In this document: in pieces, positions 34,701 to 46,431 of the stretch
How positions within the stretch are numbered: position 1 is the stretch's first letter
How the letters are laid out: each line of letters starts with the position of its first letter
Source: Pyrenochaeta sp. MPI-SDFR-AT-0127
Taxonomy: Eukaryota; Ascomycota; Dothideomycetes; Pleosporales; Cucurbitariaceae
Reading direction: 5' to 3'
Assembly (NCBI GenBank): GCA_020747015.1
Contig: JAGTJM010000001.1
Coordinates: 310,001-374,000, forward strand
Length of the DNA: 64,000 nucleotides
Translations under genes and position numbers: made by a program
The notes under the pieces: model-generated
What the model was told of the DNA's origin: nothing
What the model saw: the letters and a program-made list of their open reading frames with translations, nothing else
Database searches by the model: none

Positions 34701-36243
34701 TGATCGGCCACGCGGCATGGACGCAATGGAGCTGGCGGACTGGCGTCGTGAGGATACGAAGAGCAACAGGCAATTTTGTCAGTCTGCGCCCTTTGGTGCC
34801 AAGGGGGTGCTGAAATTTCTGCTTGTTGCTCGCGTACTATGGTAGAATTCCCCCTGCCAATTGCCATGGCATTATTCAACTCTCGGCACAACGCCTTTGC
34901 TCAGATGTGAAATGAGCAGGGCTGACCTCGCGTCGTCTTGGAGATGCGGTTCGTCTCGGTCGTGGCTGGCTCAGATGGTCAAGGGGACAACAGCCTCGGC
35001 ACGCTAGACCTGTTCCTCGCGTGAGGTGGGGTGGGTGCCCCTGGCACTTTCCCTCAGGCGACGTGGTCCCTTCCCCTAGATGGCTAGAGGGGGTGGCTGA
35101 CGCTGCAATTTCGGCGCAGCCCACCACGCGCTCTACCTGTTGCTTGACCAAGTCAAGCTTCTCACTACCGCCCGTGGTCAAACCGATGACTGGTGACCGG
35201 TGGCCGATGACAGCCCTCAGCGCGCTGTCAGTCTGGCTGATCCCTCTCAACGCGCCCGCCGCCCTGAACACGCCCCAAGTCCAGCCCAAACGGCCTCGGT
35301 TCGTCAGTGACGCAGCGACGCAGTGACGCAGCGGAAATGCAGTTCCACCCGTTTACGAGCGCTCGAGCAGGCGTCCAGCACCGGTTCTCGCTCCCAGGCC
35401 CACACCGCAATGCAAAACATGCCCTTCACGTCGCCGGTGCACTGCCAGCCCCATTCTTAGCCCTGAAAATAGATCCATGACAAGGCCGACCCTAGTGAGG
35501 ATCCTACCACAGCGGGGCTAGCATTGGCTGTGCCCAGAGATGAAATTGCCGCCGCTTCCACTTTGGGCCCCTCCTGCGCCCTGCCATTGGCTGCACCCTC
35601 TCCAACCCTTTCCTGCTTTTCTTTGCTGGACCATCCATTGCCCAAGGACCACTAGGAAGCCAGAACCGACTCAGTCAAGTTTGACACGCATACATACTTG
35701 AGCCACCGCGCTCCCTAGTTGTCCTCCTTCACCCTTACCTTTGTCGCTGTGGGCTCTCTTTAAGCTCCTTGCCTTCAGCACTCCCTTCGTTTTTTTCCCA
35801 CGCTCGTTCACAATCGTTTGTGTAGCTGTCACTCGTTCCAGCTACCTTGCGTAATATCGTCTCCAGCCTGCAATCCATTGCTTGCTGCGTCCCTCTCCAA
35901 GACTTTACTCACTATACAACTTAATTAATATTGCCTCTGGTACGTTGTTTCCCTTGCAAGCGACACCGCGAAGTAGGCACGTCGCTTCCCTGCATGTGGT
36001 TGCTACGGTGCTCCGGCTTGGTCCTACCACCCGTGTAACCATCACCACATATGAGTAAAACACTTCTACCACTACTCGAGAACAATCGAGCTGCAGTACT
36101 GTTTGCTCATCCTTCACTGTCCCATCATTGTTCCTCTTGTTACCACTCTTTCATGCTTCACGCTTCAGACCTAGCTTCTAGGTGCAACCTTACATTTTAC
36201 AGCCACATTTAGCTGACACAAAAACCCTAGACTGCTATTGACC
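31758..36243. other. long intergenic region (about 4.5 kb) ending in the AA5 promoter
   Basis: No gene supported. A 192-codon minus-strand frame (32523-33101) begins without ATG and has no recognisable features. The part 34900-35600 is GC-rich by eye and includes short GACGCAG repeats near 35310-35335. From about 35700 the sequence becomes pyrimidine-rich (many CTC/CTT runs), typical of a long fungal 5' leader, and leads to the ATG at 36244. Confidence 0.4.
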
Positions 36244-38826
36244 ATGAGAACGACTCTTTTCGGCCTCGGCGCCCTTGCCGGGCTGGCATCTGCCAATATC
36301 AGCTTCAATTGGGTCAATCCCACTTGCGAGTTTAACACGCCTGCCTCCACTCGTTGCTTGACAGGCCAACACTGCACTGAACAGAACACGTATGTTGTTC
36401 GACCCTTTGTTGGTTCTCTTACTCACCACCAGCAGTTGTGTGGCAGACCTGAGGAGCGACAAGTCCAAGCTCATCTCCAGGTCTTCCCTACGTGTCGTCC
36501 CAGCAAAGCGACAGAATGCTGGTCAGTATTCTACGGACGGCAAATGTGGTCCTGCGAACGGTAATTTGCTCTGCGATCCCAACAGCACAGCATACACCGG
36601 CTCGTGTTGTTCATCATATGGCTGGTGTGGCAACTCTGCTGCACATTGCGGAACTGGATGCCAGTCCGGTTGTGGTAACGATCCTGCGCCTGCCCCGGTG
36701 AATCCCGCTCCAACAACACCTGGAACAGCCGGTCCTCGAGACGACGGAAGGTGCGGCAAGGAATTCGGTGGAGCATCGTGTGATGCCAATAGCGCTTATG
36801 GTGGATGCTGCTCATCTTACGGGTAAGTTGTCAACTGGCCATGATCAAGCCCATACTCACACAAGTCCACAGATACTGCGGTACCACTGACGGTCACTGC
36901 CTCGTTGCAAACGGATGCCAGAATGGTTGCAAAGACTCTGTACCAGTTGTTCCAGCCGAGACACCGAAACCCACTCCTACACCAGCCGTATCTCGACCAC
37001 CCTCGACCACTACTTCTGGCGAACCCGTTCTTGGTAAGCCCTCTTCTGTGACTGAGCCCAAGGCGCACCCCACTGGCATTCCTACCACGGATGGAAGCTG
37101 TGGAGCAAAATTCGGAAACACCGTCTGCGGCACGTGGGCACAAGGATCTTGCTGCTCCATGTACGGCTATTGTGGTAACACCACTGCCCACTGTGGTGAG
37201 GGCTGCCAAAACGGCCCTTGCGACAAAGCACCTGGCGCGGTCGCCCCGGCCGCTAGCCCTGCTCCTGTCGCACTCAAGCCTGGAACTCTGGAGATTAAGG
37301 GTCGATCTGGTGTTCCCGCTATGCATGCTGGTCTGATGCCAAATGGTAAAGTCGTCTTCCTGGACAAGGTTGAGAACTACACTGAGCTTAAGCTTCCCAA
37401 CGGCCAATTCGCCTACTCTTCAGAGTACGATCCTGTTACACAGAAGCTAGTACCCTTGGCTTACAAGACAAACGCTTTCTGCTCCGGTGGTATTTTCCTT
37501 GCTGATGGCCGATTTGCTTCCTTGGGTGGCAATGCTCCATTGGACTTTATCGATCCTACCGTCGGGGATGGCTTCAAGGGTATCCGCTTCCTCGAGCGAT
37601 CTTCTTCTGACAACTCTCTCGACGGAAAAGATTGGGTCGAGCTTGGTGCAACCCTCGACACCGCCCGCTGGTATGCTTCCGTCCAAATCATGCCTGACGA
37701 CACCATCTTTGTCGCATCTGGAAGTTTAAATGGACTTGATCCCAGCAAGCCGGAAAACAACAACCCCACCTACGAGTGGCTGAACGCCGATGGTACCCCA
37801 CAGGGCAAGAGCATCGACATGGAGATCCTTAGCAAGAATCAGCCTTACTACATGTACCCATTCATCCATTTGATGAAGGATGGCAACCTATTCGTTCAGG
37901 TGTCTAAGTCCGCCGAAATCTTCAATGCTGCTACAGGCACTGTTGTTCGCAAGTTTGCAGATCTACCTGGCGCATACCGTACTTACCCCAACACTGGTGG
38001 CTCAGTTATGATGGCGCTGTCAAGCGCCAATGATTGGAACCCCGACGTTATTATCTGCGGTGGAGGCCCGTACCAAGACATCACCGCCCCCAGCGACCCA
38101 TCTTGCGGCCGCATCAGGCCTTTGGAAGCCAATGCTGAGTGGGAGATGGACTCTATGCCTGAGGGCCGTGGTATGGTTGAGGGTACTCTGCTCGCCGATG
38201 GAACCATAATCTGGGTCAATGGAGCTCAAGAGGGTGCCCAGGGCTTTGGCGTTGCAGAGAAGCCCAGTCTCGAGGTTCTTATCTACGATCCCAACCAGCC
38301 TAAGGGAAAGCGCTTCACCACTGGACCTACTTCCACCATCCCGCGCATGTACCACAGTGTCGCCCTCCTCCTTCTTGACGGCACACTTCTCATCTCGGGC
38401 TCCAACCCTGTCGAGATGCCAGTTCTCAAGGCTACCGCAAAGGATCCCTACATCACCGAGTTCCGCAATGAAATCTACACGCCTCCTTATCTACAAGGCA
38501 ACCCTACGCGTCCTTCCAATGTCAGACTCTCAAGCAAGGACCTCAAGGCCAATGGCTCTACCTTCACCATCAGGTTCAACGCGCCTTCTGCCGACGCTAA
38601 GGAAGTCAAGGTCTCCCTCTACTATGGCGGCTTCGTCACTCACTCCGTGCATATGGGTCACCGCATGGCATTCCTTGATACCAAGGGCTTCAGGACTGGC
38701 CGCACTGCCCAGACCATCACTGTCACTATGCCTCCTAATAAGAGCATTGCGCCTGCTGGTCCCTATGTTGTCTACGTCCTTGTAGACGGTGTTCCCGCTA
38801 TGGGACAATTCGTTAAGGTTTCATAA
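36244..38826 (+). CDS. secreted CBM18-AA5 radical-copper oxidase (glyoxal oxidase-like)
   Basis: Exons 36244-36389, 36436 (or 36433)-36822 and 36873-38826; 828 residues (829 with the other acceptor). Signal peptide MRTTLFGLGALAGLASA. Three hevein-type chitin-binding domains (CBM18) occupy about 84-129, 151-199 and 252-294, each with the CCSxYGxCG core. The rest is a glyoxal oxidase N-domain plus C-terminal DUF1929 (residues about 310-828). Expected copper-site residues are present: Cys in NAFCSGG near 381 and Tyr in RWYAS near 445 (the thioether pair), Tyr-His in PRMYHS near 671-672, and His in THSVHMGHR near 768. The enzyme should oxidise aldehydes or alcohols with O2 and release H2O2 while held on chitin. 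The substrate is not predictable. Location: extracellular or cell wall. Confidence 0.9.
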
Positions 38827-39544
38827 GCGCCAGAGCGCTATGATTTAAACGGCTTGGTGTGGTTTCCCTTTTCTTGAACAGAGATTTTTGAAGTATCATT
38901 ACTCGTCCTACGACTTTCTCATTGTTGGTAGTTAGAAAGTGAGGAGGAATGTTTGGAGTGCCTCGGGTTATGTAGAAATAAAAACTTGTATAAACTCAAC
39001 TTCAAGTTTTCTTCATACGCTGACATAACTTGCGGTGAAAGATGCTGCCATGGGGCAAGCTCGTGTCAGCCAGAAGCTCGCCATTGTGTTAGAACGACTG
39101 TAGTTCAGAGGCGTAATATGCAAGTGGCAACATCTAATTCGAGGATAAGCTTGGGAAACCGAAGTGGTCTGCACTGGTATGTACTGGAAGTGCAGTGACC
39201 TAGAAGCATAGAGGTCTCAACGATGACAACCTAATCAAAACTAACAACTTACAACTAAGCTGTCCCTGCGTTTGGAAGACATGTGTTCGGGTTGTAACAA
39301 TCTAATTGAAGGTGAGTTTGTCAGAGATGATAGCCGCGCGGGAACCGTGTGAACACAAATCATTGTTACCTTCAACTAGCAACACGTCATGATGAGTAAT
39401 CCCCAAAGGGTTCTGTGCCACTGTGCGTCACAGGCATCATAGTCCAATGTCAACCGTTTGATATAGACTTCAAAGTGAGGTTAACAACCATTTGATCCAA
39501 ATCATGTGAGATATTGATTCATCATAGACCTCATAATCTCCATC
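38827..39544. other. intergenic region
   Basis: Between the AA5 oxidase and the glutathione transferase, both on the plus strand. Apart from the AATAAA signal no feature is recognised; the 3' half should be the transferase promoter. Confidence 0.4.
38977..38982 (+). terminator. AATAAA polyadenylation-like signal
   Basis: AATAAA starts 151 nt after the AA5 oxidase stop codon, a typical distance for a fungal 3' UTR. Consensus match only. Confidence 0.35.
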
Positions 39545-40297
39545 ATGCCAGGTCCCAATATCGAACTCCTCACTTCGGCAACACCCAACGGCCAAAAGAT
39601 TTCAATCTTCCTAGAAGAACTGGGTATCTCCTACAAAACAACAGCCATCGACCTTGGCAAGGATGAGCAGAAAACTTCTTCGTTCCTCAAAACCAACCCC
39701 AACGGCCGCATACCCGCCATCATCGACCACAGCCGCAATTCTTTCCGCGTCTTCGAGTCTGGCGCAATCTTTCTTTACGTAGCCGAGTACTATGATAAAG
39801 ATTTCAAATTCAGCTTCGAGGACGCAGACGAGAAAAGCGAGATGATACAATGGTTGTTCTTCCAAAACGCGGGCGTTGGGCCAATGCAAGGGCAAGCTAA
39901 TCATTTTCTACGCTATGCACCAGAAAAGATTGAGTACGGCACGAAGAGATATCAGAATGAAACGAGAAGGCTTTACTCTGTATTGGAAGCTCGACTTAAT
40001 GAATCAGATCGCCAGTACCTTGTTGGCAAGAACGGCGGCAAGTACAGCCTCGCAGACATGAGCACGTTTACCTGGGTCCGTTGGGCGCCTTGGGCTGGTA
40101 TTGACCTCGAGGGTTTTCCGAAGCTAAAGGAGTGGAGTGATAGGATCGAGAAGAGAGAGGCGGTGCAGAAGGGGCTTCTTGTGCCGTCGGGTGAGGATCA
40201 GATTGTCAGGCTGAGGCAGAATCCAAATGTGGACGATCCGTTCAAGGAGTGGGTCCAAAAAGGGCAGAAGGAAGTCGCCTCAGCGCATGGAAAGTAA
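39545..40297 (+). CDS. glutathione S-transferase, Ure2p/Gtt-like
   Basis: Single exon, 250 residues. The N-terminal thioredoxin-like domain begins IELLTSATPNGQKISIFLEE and continues to NPNGRIPAIID (cis-Pro region) and FESGAIFLYVAEYY, the glutathione-binding Glu-Ser pair. The all-alpha C-terminal domain contains WLFFQNAGVGPMQGQANHF and the structural motif YSLADMSTF with the N-capping Asp. These are marks of the fungal Ure2p-like GST group, likely cytosolic and acting in detoxification of electrophiles or peroxides. The asparagine-rich prion domain of yeast Ure2 is absent. The ATG at 39545 is the first in frame. Confidence 0.88.
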   Translation: MPGPNIELLTSATPNGQKISIFLEELGISYKTTAIDLGKDEQKTSSFLKTNPNGRIPAIIDHSRNSFRVFESGAIFLYVAEYYDKDFKFSFEDADEKSEMIQWLFFQNAGVGPMQGQANHFLRYAPEKIEYGTKRYQNETRRLYSVLEARLNESDRQYLVGKNGGKYSLADMSTFTWVRWAPWAGIDLEGFPKLKEWSDRIEKREAVQKGLLVPSGEDQIVRLRQNPNVDDPFKEWVQKGQKEVASAHGK

Positions 40298-41866
40298 GCA
40301 GTAGTTCAGTAGGGGATTGGTCATTTTGTTACGTCGCAGTCGATGTTCATCACGATGCGCTTTGGTATGATTGTTTCAACTGGCTGTGTTGCCTGCTTCA
40401 TTACGTAGAGACCTCCACCACACCAAGGCTAGAATCAACGATCCGCATAACAGGGCCAGAATAGATACTGAGGGGACCATCTAATCCAGGGAAACTTTTG
40501 CCGACGCATCTGCTATTTGATTGACACTGTTCGATAGCAGGATAGGAACAGTTTAAGTGATCATTCTATGCGCACTCAAATAGAGGCCCGAGCTCACCGA
40601 ATGCACAACAAGAGTTGATATTACAGTCGGTACACAAACCTATCTGTGCCCAAAGGTTGCTACAGCTTGCTGCAAAACTGGAATGCCAGCAGCATTGCCT
40701 GCTGAGTCGTCTTCTCCAACAGCGTGTTGACTCATTTTGCGGCGCTGGCAGTTTTGTGCGTGTGACCATGAACACTGTAGATGAGCCTAAGCCCACAATA
40801 TAAGCTTTCGAAAAGCTGTGGTGCATGAAGGCTCGAGCAATGAGCTTTCCAAGGTTGACATTTGTTTGCTGGATTCTAGATTTAGCACATCGACACGTGA
40901 TGTTACTGTGCTTGCTATCACCAATGGGTGTTAGCTTCATCGTGAGTCGATCGTACCGCTCATCGATCAACAACGACCAGACGTTCGGATGAGCGATTCC
41001 CGTGTCGCCATCCTTGGCCTTCACAAGCTTCTGCCTCACACTGTTCCCCCGTCTTACTTTGGAGCTGCCAGCTGTTACGAGAGGCCGCATTCTAGGCCCG
41101 CCAATGATCGTCGGGAAATCCCATACGGCTGAAAATGCCAAGCGTCACAACCAGATTTACTCCGCCTCAGCCCCAGGATGCCACGACAGCCCTCGCTAAA
41201 GACTGCCTGGTGGCACTAAAGGAGATCATGTTGAGGCACAGTGAATGGCACTAAACAAGAAAATGGTCGATGCGGCCCGGCGAAGCTGGCTGCGGTGGGC
41301 TAAAAGGAGAGCACTCTCCGCGAGTCCAGATTATAGTGACGGGTCACTGACTGTCGAGCATCAAGGATGGTAGTAGACAGACCTGGCCTCACAAGACAGC
41401 CGACCGTGGTCTGATCTTGCCCTGTCGATGTCAACACTACTGCGAAAGAATGTTCTGCGTTCAGTCACTACTATGGTTGGCCTCCACTCCGCCCAGAGGA
41501 ACGCGAACAAACTTCTTAGAAAGCTCTTGGACACGGTCGTCCAGACTTTATGTACTCACGCGTGGTGGAAATGCGGAGGCTTATGCAAAAGCAATGTCGC
41601 ACGTTCCTTCACAATCGACGGCAACTGCGGTGCCCTCCCCAGGGCGGTGCGACACATGGCTTGCATTGCCCATGCTCCTTGGTCCACTGCTCGCCAGAGT
41701 CTCTTTGCTGTCTTTCCCGTCCTTTGAGTCTTGGTCATAGCAAAAGCGATCTTGGCCATTTTATTGGCCAGCTATTTGTAGTCTGCCTAAGCTGTGGCTG
41801 CTTCAGCCTCAGCCGTTGTTTCTTTGGTGCCTTGCTTCCTATATTGAAACTCTCATTTCCTTTCTC
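40298..41866. other. intergenic region upstream of the Cys-rich repeat gene
   Basis: No gene supported. A minus-strand frame of about 190 codons (40566-41141) starts at TTG and has no recognisable domain. The frames at 41417-41912 (plus) are rich in Cys, Leu and Ser but overlap one another; the last 200 bp is pyrimidine-rich and likely 5' leader of the next gene. Confidence 0.4.
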
Positions 41867-41935
41867 ATGCAGATCGTTCTCATCTTACTGTTTGATCAAG
41901 GGATTATCGTGATCATCAACGATGCTCGAGTTTGA
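41867..41935 (+). other. upstream ORF overlapping the start of the 1,481-residue protein
   Basis: A 22-codon ATG frame with a hydrophobic product (MQIVLILLFDQGIIVIIND...) whose stop lies 12 nt past the ATG of the main frame at 41922, in a different frame. If transcribed, it would tend to suppress or divert initiation at 41922. It could also be an artefact if transcription begins downstream. Confidence 0.3.
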
Positions 41936-44900
41936 AAGAGCAGCACCGAATGGCGTCAGTCAGGCTTCTGGCGTCTTTTCGAACTGCGGGCCTGGAGTGG
42001 TAAGTCACACTCCAAAAGACTTTTGGATGAAAAACATTACTGACTTCACATCTTACCTCCTAGAACACATACGAGCTTCAGTACCATTGTAAAGGACCAG
42101 CGTGCTCTAGCATCAATGGCTTCCAGAATGTCAAATGTAACCAGGATGGAGGTAGTATGACATGTTCGAACGACGTCAAATGCCCAAGTGGTATTAGTTC
42201 GTACATGTCAAATTTCACCTTCACACAGAACGATGGAGATCCGTGGAAACCTTCTTCCCAAAACGAAAGGGACAGTAGAGTGCAACAACAACAGCTTATT
42301 TCGCTCCCTAGCTGTGCTAAATTCTCGCTCACTAGCGACGGCACAAAGGCCGGGACGAAAGTGGATGATGGAGGCAAAGCCGATGAGAAGCAGTGCCCGA
42401 AGGTTCGCGAAACACCCTCACCTACAGCTGGTGCTGGTCTGGCGAAGAAGACAAGTTCAACCAGCCGGTCTCAAACTAGCGCCACGGGTAGACCTGTAGC
42501 GCCTGCCGTCCAAGGCAGTTATGCATCACGGCGCAGTACTCCAAAGAACGTTTTATTCGTAACTTTCTTGATCGGCCTTATGATGCTTCTACCAGGAACG
42601 AATGCATCCTCCACCCACGACCGCAAGGCCGAGCTTCGGCGACGGGCAGAGTTACGCGTACGAGACGTGAGCGACAAGTTGAAAGCCTTTGCCCAGGATT
42701 TTAATGTCGACCTTGCAGAGAAGGCTAATGCCCAGGGTCAAAATGGAGATGTCTTCGCACACAACTTAGTCGCCGATGTCGTATCGTCCGTTTGCGACTC
42801 GTACTTTGGGGGTCAAGATCCAGGAACCTTTACGCCTATTGTTGTGGAGGATTGTGTCAAAAGTATATACGGCGGAGAAAGGCTTCCACAGGCAGCCGGG
42901 CAATTCTTTGCCGTCTTTGGAGCCAGTTTGCTCTGCGATTATGCTGTGAGCGAGGCGTACCCGGTGGCTGCAGAATTCTTCCCTGATGGCTGTGAGGGAC
43001 TGCAAGAGCTTGCAAATAAGATATCTCCAAAGGCGTCAGCCGCTCCATCGCCGGCCAGTAATGCTGCTCCCACACCGCTTCCCGCTTCGAACCAAGCAAG
43101 CAATGCACCACCGTCCGCTCCACCACAGACCAATGCTCAACCGTCCGACACACCACCGAACGCGAACACTCCACCAGCGAGCCCTCCAGCGCCGACTCCT
43201 GCACTGCCCACGCCTCCACCAGCATCCCCTTCCGCTCCAGAACAACCAGAAAGTGACCCAGTGATCCGAGAGTCGGCCACAGCATTACAGACGGACGCGC
43301 AGTCACAGCCAGTTCCAGCCCCGTCTGACTCTCCAGCTCCTCTAAGCCCTCCTGCTGATTCTCCATTGCCGACGCCGCCTGTGTCTGAGAGCCAGGAAGT
43401 TGCTAGCCGCCCGTCACCACCAGAATTACCCTCACGCACCCCTGACCCCACTTTGCGCACTCCCCTACCTTCTGAGCGTGAACGCTCTTCCGAAAGGCCA
43501 TCTGTGGAATCATCGCCCGCTCCTAGACCTTCCGAAAGCGGACCTGTACCAAGTACGCCTTCGCCAGAAATCCCCTCGATTACGCCTCCGACAGAAGAGC
43601 CTTCGGCTACTCCTCCACTCAGAAGTCCGCCATCAATAACCCCTCCGATTGAAAGTCCACAATCACCTTCTCCACCCGCTCGAAGCCCACCATCTATAAG
43701 TCCTCCGATTGAGAGTCCATCATCGCCTTCTCCACCCGCTCGAAGCCCGCCTAGCCCTTCGTCTCCGGCCGAAAATTCTCCAACCCCAAGTCGCCCGGTC
43801 GAAAGTCCTCCGTCAAGTGCCTCTAGGCCAAGCAGACCTCCAGTCACTCCACCTAGTGAACCCCCTACGCCATCTCCTTCTTCTCCCACCGGACCCCGCA
43901 CTCCTCCGACACGTAGCAGCACACCAGTCACAACCCCTCCGCCAATCACCAACTCAACAACTCCCCCACCTACTTCAACTCCAACATGTCAGCCTAGCTC
44001 AGACTTCCCAGACTTCTGTCCCGGCGTGGGTTGTGTTGATCTTCACACAAATAAATCGCATTGTGGCAAATGCAACAACACTTGTGAATATTCGTGCAAC
44101 GATGGCGTCTGTACTTGCGAAGATGGCTCACTCCCAAACAACAACGGTACATGTGTCCCGAAGTGCGTAAACGGCACAGTTCCAAGCACGAATGGTACGT
44201 GTGTCCCAACGTGTGAAGGCAAGAACATCGACTTCGACTTCGACAACGCTCATTGTGGTGGATGTAACAAGGAGTGCAAGTACAAATGCCACGAGGGCTT
44301 ATGTCGCTGTCCTGATCCTGGTCTATCAGTCCCGGGTCCGGATAACAACTTCTGCAACACGACCACAAGAGAACCTGCCTGCCCCAAAGACACTGATTTT
44401 ATGACGAACAATATGCACTGCGGCGCATGCAATCAAACATGCGTGCATGAGTGCTATGGGGGAAAGTGCTTGTGCCCCGTAAGCCACAGTCTTCCAGGAA
44501 GCAAAAACAATTGTACGATGACACCAGAAACATGCCCTGAAGGCCAATATCCAATGAACCAAGACTACTGCTGCACAAAGAACCCTACAGGGTGGGGGTT
44601 GGATGGAGCAGCATCATTCGATGACTGGAAGTCCAAATACTGTATGTGTGGCAATGGCAGACATCCTGCTGACCCTCGAGGCTGCACCGGTGCTACTTGT
44701 CCAAGTCCATACGTCCACGACACCAAGTACGACAAATGCTGTCAGCAAGGTACATCGTGGAATCCAGAATCGAAAAATTGCACTAAGATCCCTAATTCGA
44801 ACTGTCCCAAAGGGTTCGAGTTCTGGGAGGATTACGATCTTTGCTGTCCTGCGGGCGCCAGCGATGTAGGATCAGATTGTGTCTGCCCTAACGGCCAAAC

Positions 44901-46431
44901 ATTAAACTCAGACCATGTCTGCTCTGATTCGCCGAATTTCTGCCCCCAAAATTATACCATGGACGAGAAGTACAAGAAGTGCTGCCCCAATGGCACTGTT
45001 TGGAATAATGACAGCAAGAACTGCACCAACAACGATCCTATATGTCTTGAAGGCCAATATCTGGATGAGAAGTATAAGAAGTGCTGCCCTACCGGTCTCG
45101 TCTGGAACGACAATAGCAAGAACTGTACTAGCGGTCCTATAACATGTCTCGAAGGCCAATATCTGGATGTAAAGTACCAGAAGTGTTGCCCTACCGGTCT
45201 TGTTTGGAATAACGACAGCAAGAACTGCACTAACAACGACCCTATATGTCTTGAAGGCCAATATCTGGATGAGAAGTATAAGAAGTGCTGCCCTACCGGT
45301 CTCGTGTGGAACGACAATAGCAAGAACTGTACTAGCGGTCCTATAACATGTCTCGAAGGCCAATATCTGGATGTAAAGTACCAGAAGTGTTGCCCTACCA
45401 GTCTTGTTTGGAATGATGACAGTAAGAACTGCACCAGCGCTCCTATTATATGCCCCGAAGGCCAGGTCTTGGATGACAAGTATAAGAAATGTTGCCCGAA
45501 GGACACAGTCTGGGACAATGTCCATCAGAACTGCACTGCACCACCGAATACATGTCCGACTGGTTTTTCACCAATGCAAGGTCTCTGCTGTCGCAAGCCT
45601 AGCCTCGAAAACTCAGTTCGACGGGCGTCCCCTAACCCGCCAGGTCTTGAATATTACTACTGTGTCTGCGCAAACGGCCGTGGATTTGACAATTACAAAG
45701 AATGTACCTCAAAACCGGATGACACTTGCCCCGACGGAGAAGTGCTCGACGAAAAGTATAAGAAGTGCTGCCCCACGGGCACTAGATGGAACCAACGTAG
45801 GCAAGAGTGCATAGCGACGCCGCCCACTTGTCCCCAAAAAACTCAGGTGTACGACCCAGAGTCTGGCTATTGTTGTCGCATGGCCCACAAACGCCAATTA
45901 AGCGAAGACTACTACAGGAGACAGTGCACTTGCCTTGATGGCCGTGCTATCGACCCAGTGACAGGCTGCGATGGCACGTCAGGGGGTTCCGTAACGCCAT
46001 CTGTTATTTCCTCGACATCTGTTGTGATTCCGTCGTCTGACGTTGGCCGACGGCCGGCTCCGTCGTCAACTTCTCTTGCTGTAGTTACACCTCCACCGGC
46101 GTCTTCAACCACGCCTCCCCTCGTATCCGGACCATCGTCGATTGTCCTTCCCTCCCCGCCAACGCCACCGACGCCTTCCTCTACGCCGAGTGAACTCGCC
46201 TGCGCCCTTCCCAAACCAGACAAGTGCTTCGGAGCCTGCGTCGACACGAAAACAGATCTTAACAACTGCGGCTCCTGCGGAACTATTTGCACAGGTGTCT
46301 GTGTTGACGGCGCCTGTGGCACTGTCATTACAGGGCCGGGTGCAGTGGTCCAGCCAAGCTCATCTGGAGTGGCGATGCCGACGGGGATAGGCAAATTCAT
46401 TATAAAAGGATTGGACAAGTGGGAATATTGA
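41922..46431 (+). CDS. large Pro-rich, Cys-rich repeat protein, probable cell-wall or surface protein
   Basis: Exons 41922-41999 and 42064-46431 (64-bp intron, GTAAGT..CTAG); 1,481 residues. Order: an N-terminal Cys-containing region (to about 110), a Ser/Thr-rich linker, a hydrophobic segment at about 188-207 (NVLFVTFLIGLMMLLPGTNA), a four-Cys helical-looking domain (about 208-340), a Pro/Ser-rich stalk (about 347-668), then a Cys-rich region to about 1,300. The Cys-rich region includes stigma-like C-x2-C loops and an array of 34-residue units of the form C-x5-Y-x3-KY-x-KCCP-x4-W-x4-KNCT. A Ser/Thr/Pro linker and a last six-Cys domain (KCFGACVDTKTDLNNCGSC) complete it. Many N-x-S/T sites fit secretion. 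No signal peptide at the chosen N-terminus: the internal hydrophobic segment may be a signal anchor, or the true start may differ. No family recognised as a whole. Confidence 0.7.
43621..43740 (+). repeat. 60-bp tandem duplication in the Pro-rich stalk
   Basis: Two adjacent 60-bp copies (43621-43680 and 43681-43740) encode near-identical 20-residue units of the RSPPSI.PPIES type. Wider SPP/ESP-type repetition extends over about 43030-43990. It is coding and in phase. Confidence 0.8.
44941..45552 (+). repeat. six tandem 102-bp units encoding the KCCP/KNCT Cys-rich repeat
   Basis: Units begin at 44941, 45043, 45145, 45247, 45349 and 45451, exactly 102 bp (34 codons) apart. Units 2 and 4 differ at one base in 102; units 3 and 5 share their first 51 bases and then diverge at several positions. 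So a 204-bp pair was duplicated in tandem, on top of an older single-unit expansion. Related but more divergent units lie before (44698) and after (45727) the array. Confidence 0.9.

Noticed and set aside
40566..41141. 191-codon minus-strand frame
   Set aside because: It begins at TTG, the only internal ATG is well inside, and the predicted chain lacks domain features.
43137..43952. 271-codon Gly/Ser-rich minus-strand frame opposite the Pro-rich stalk
   Set aside because: It is the mirror of the Pro/Ser codon repeats on the plus strand, where a spliced, Cys-rich gene is much better supported.
44908..45525. 205- and 188-codon minus-strand frames opposite the 102-bp repeats
   Set aside because: They arise from the repeated plus-strand codons, and their periodic peptide sequence has no independent support.
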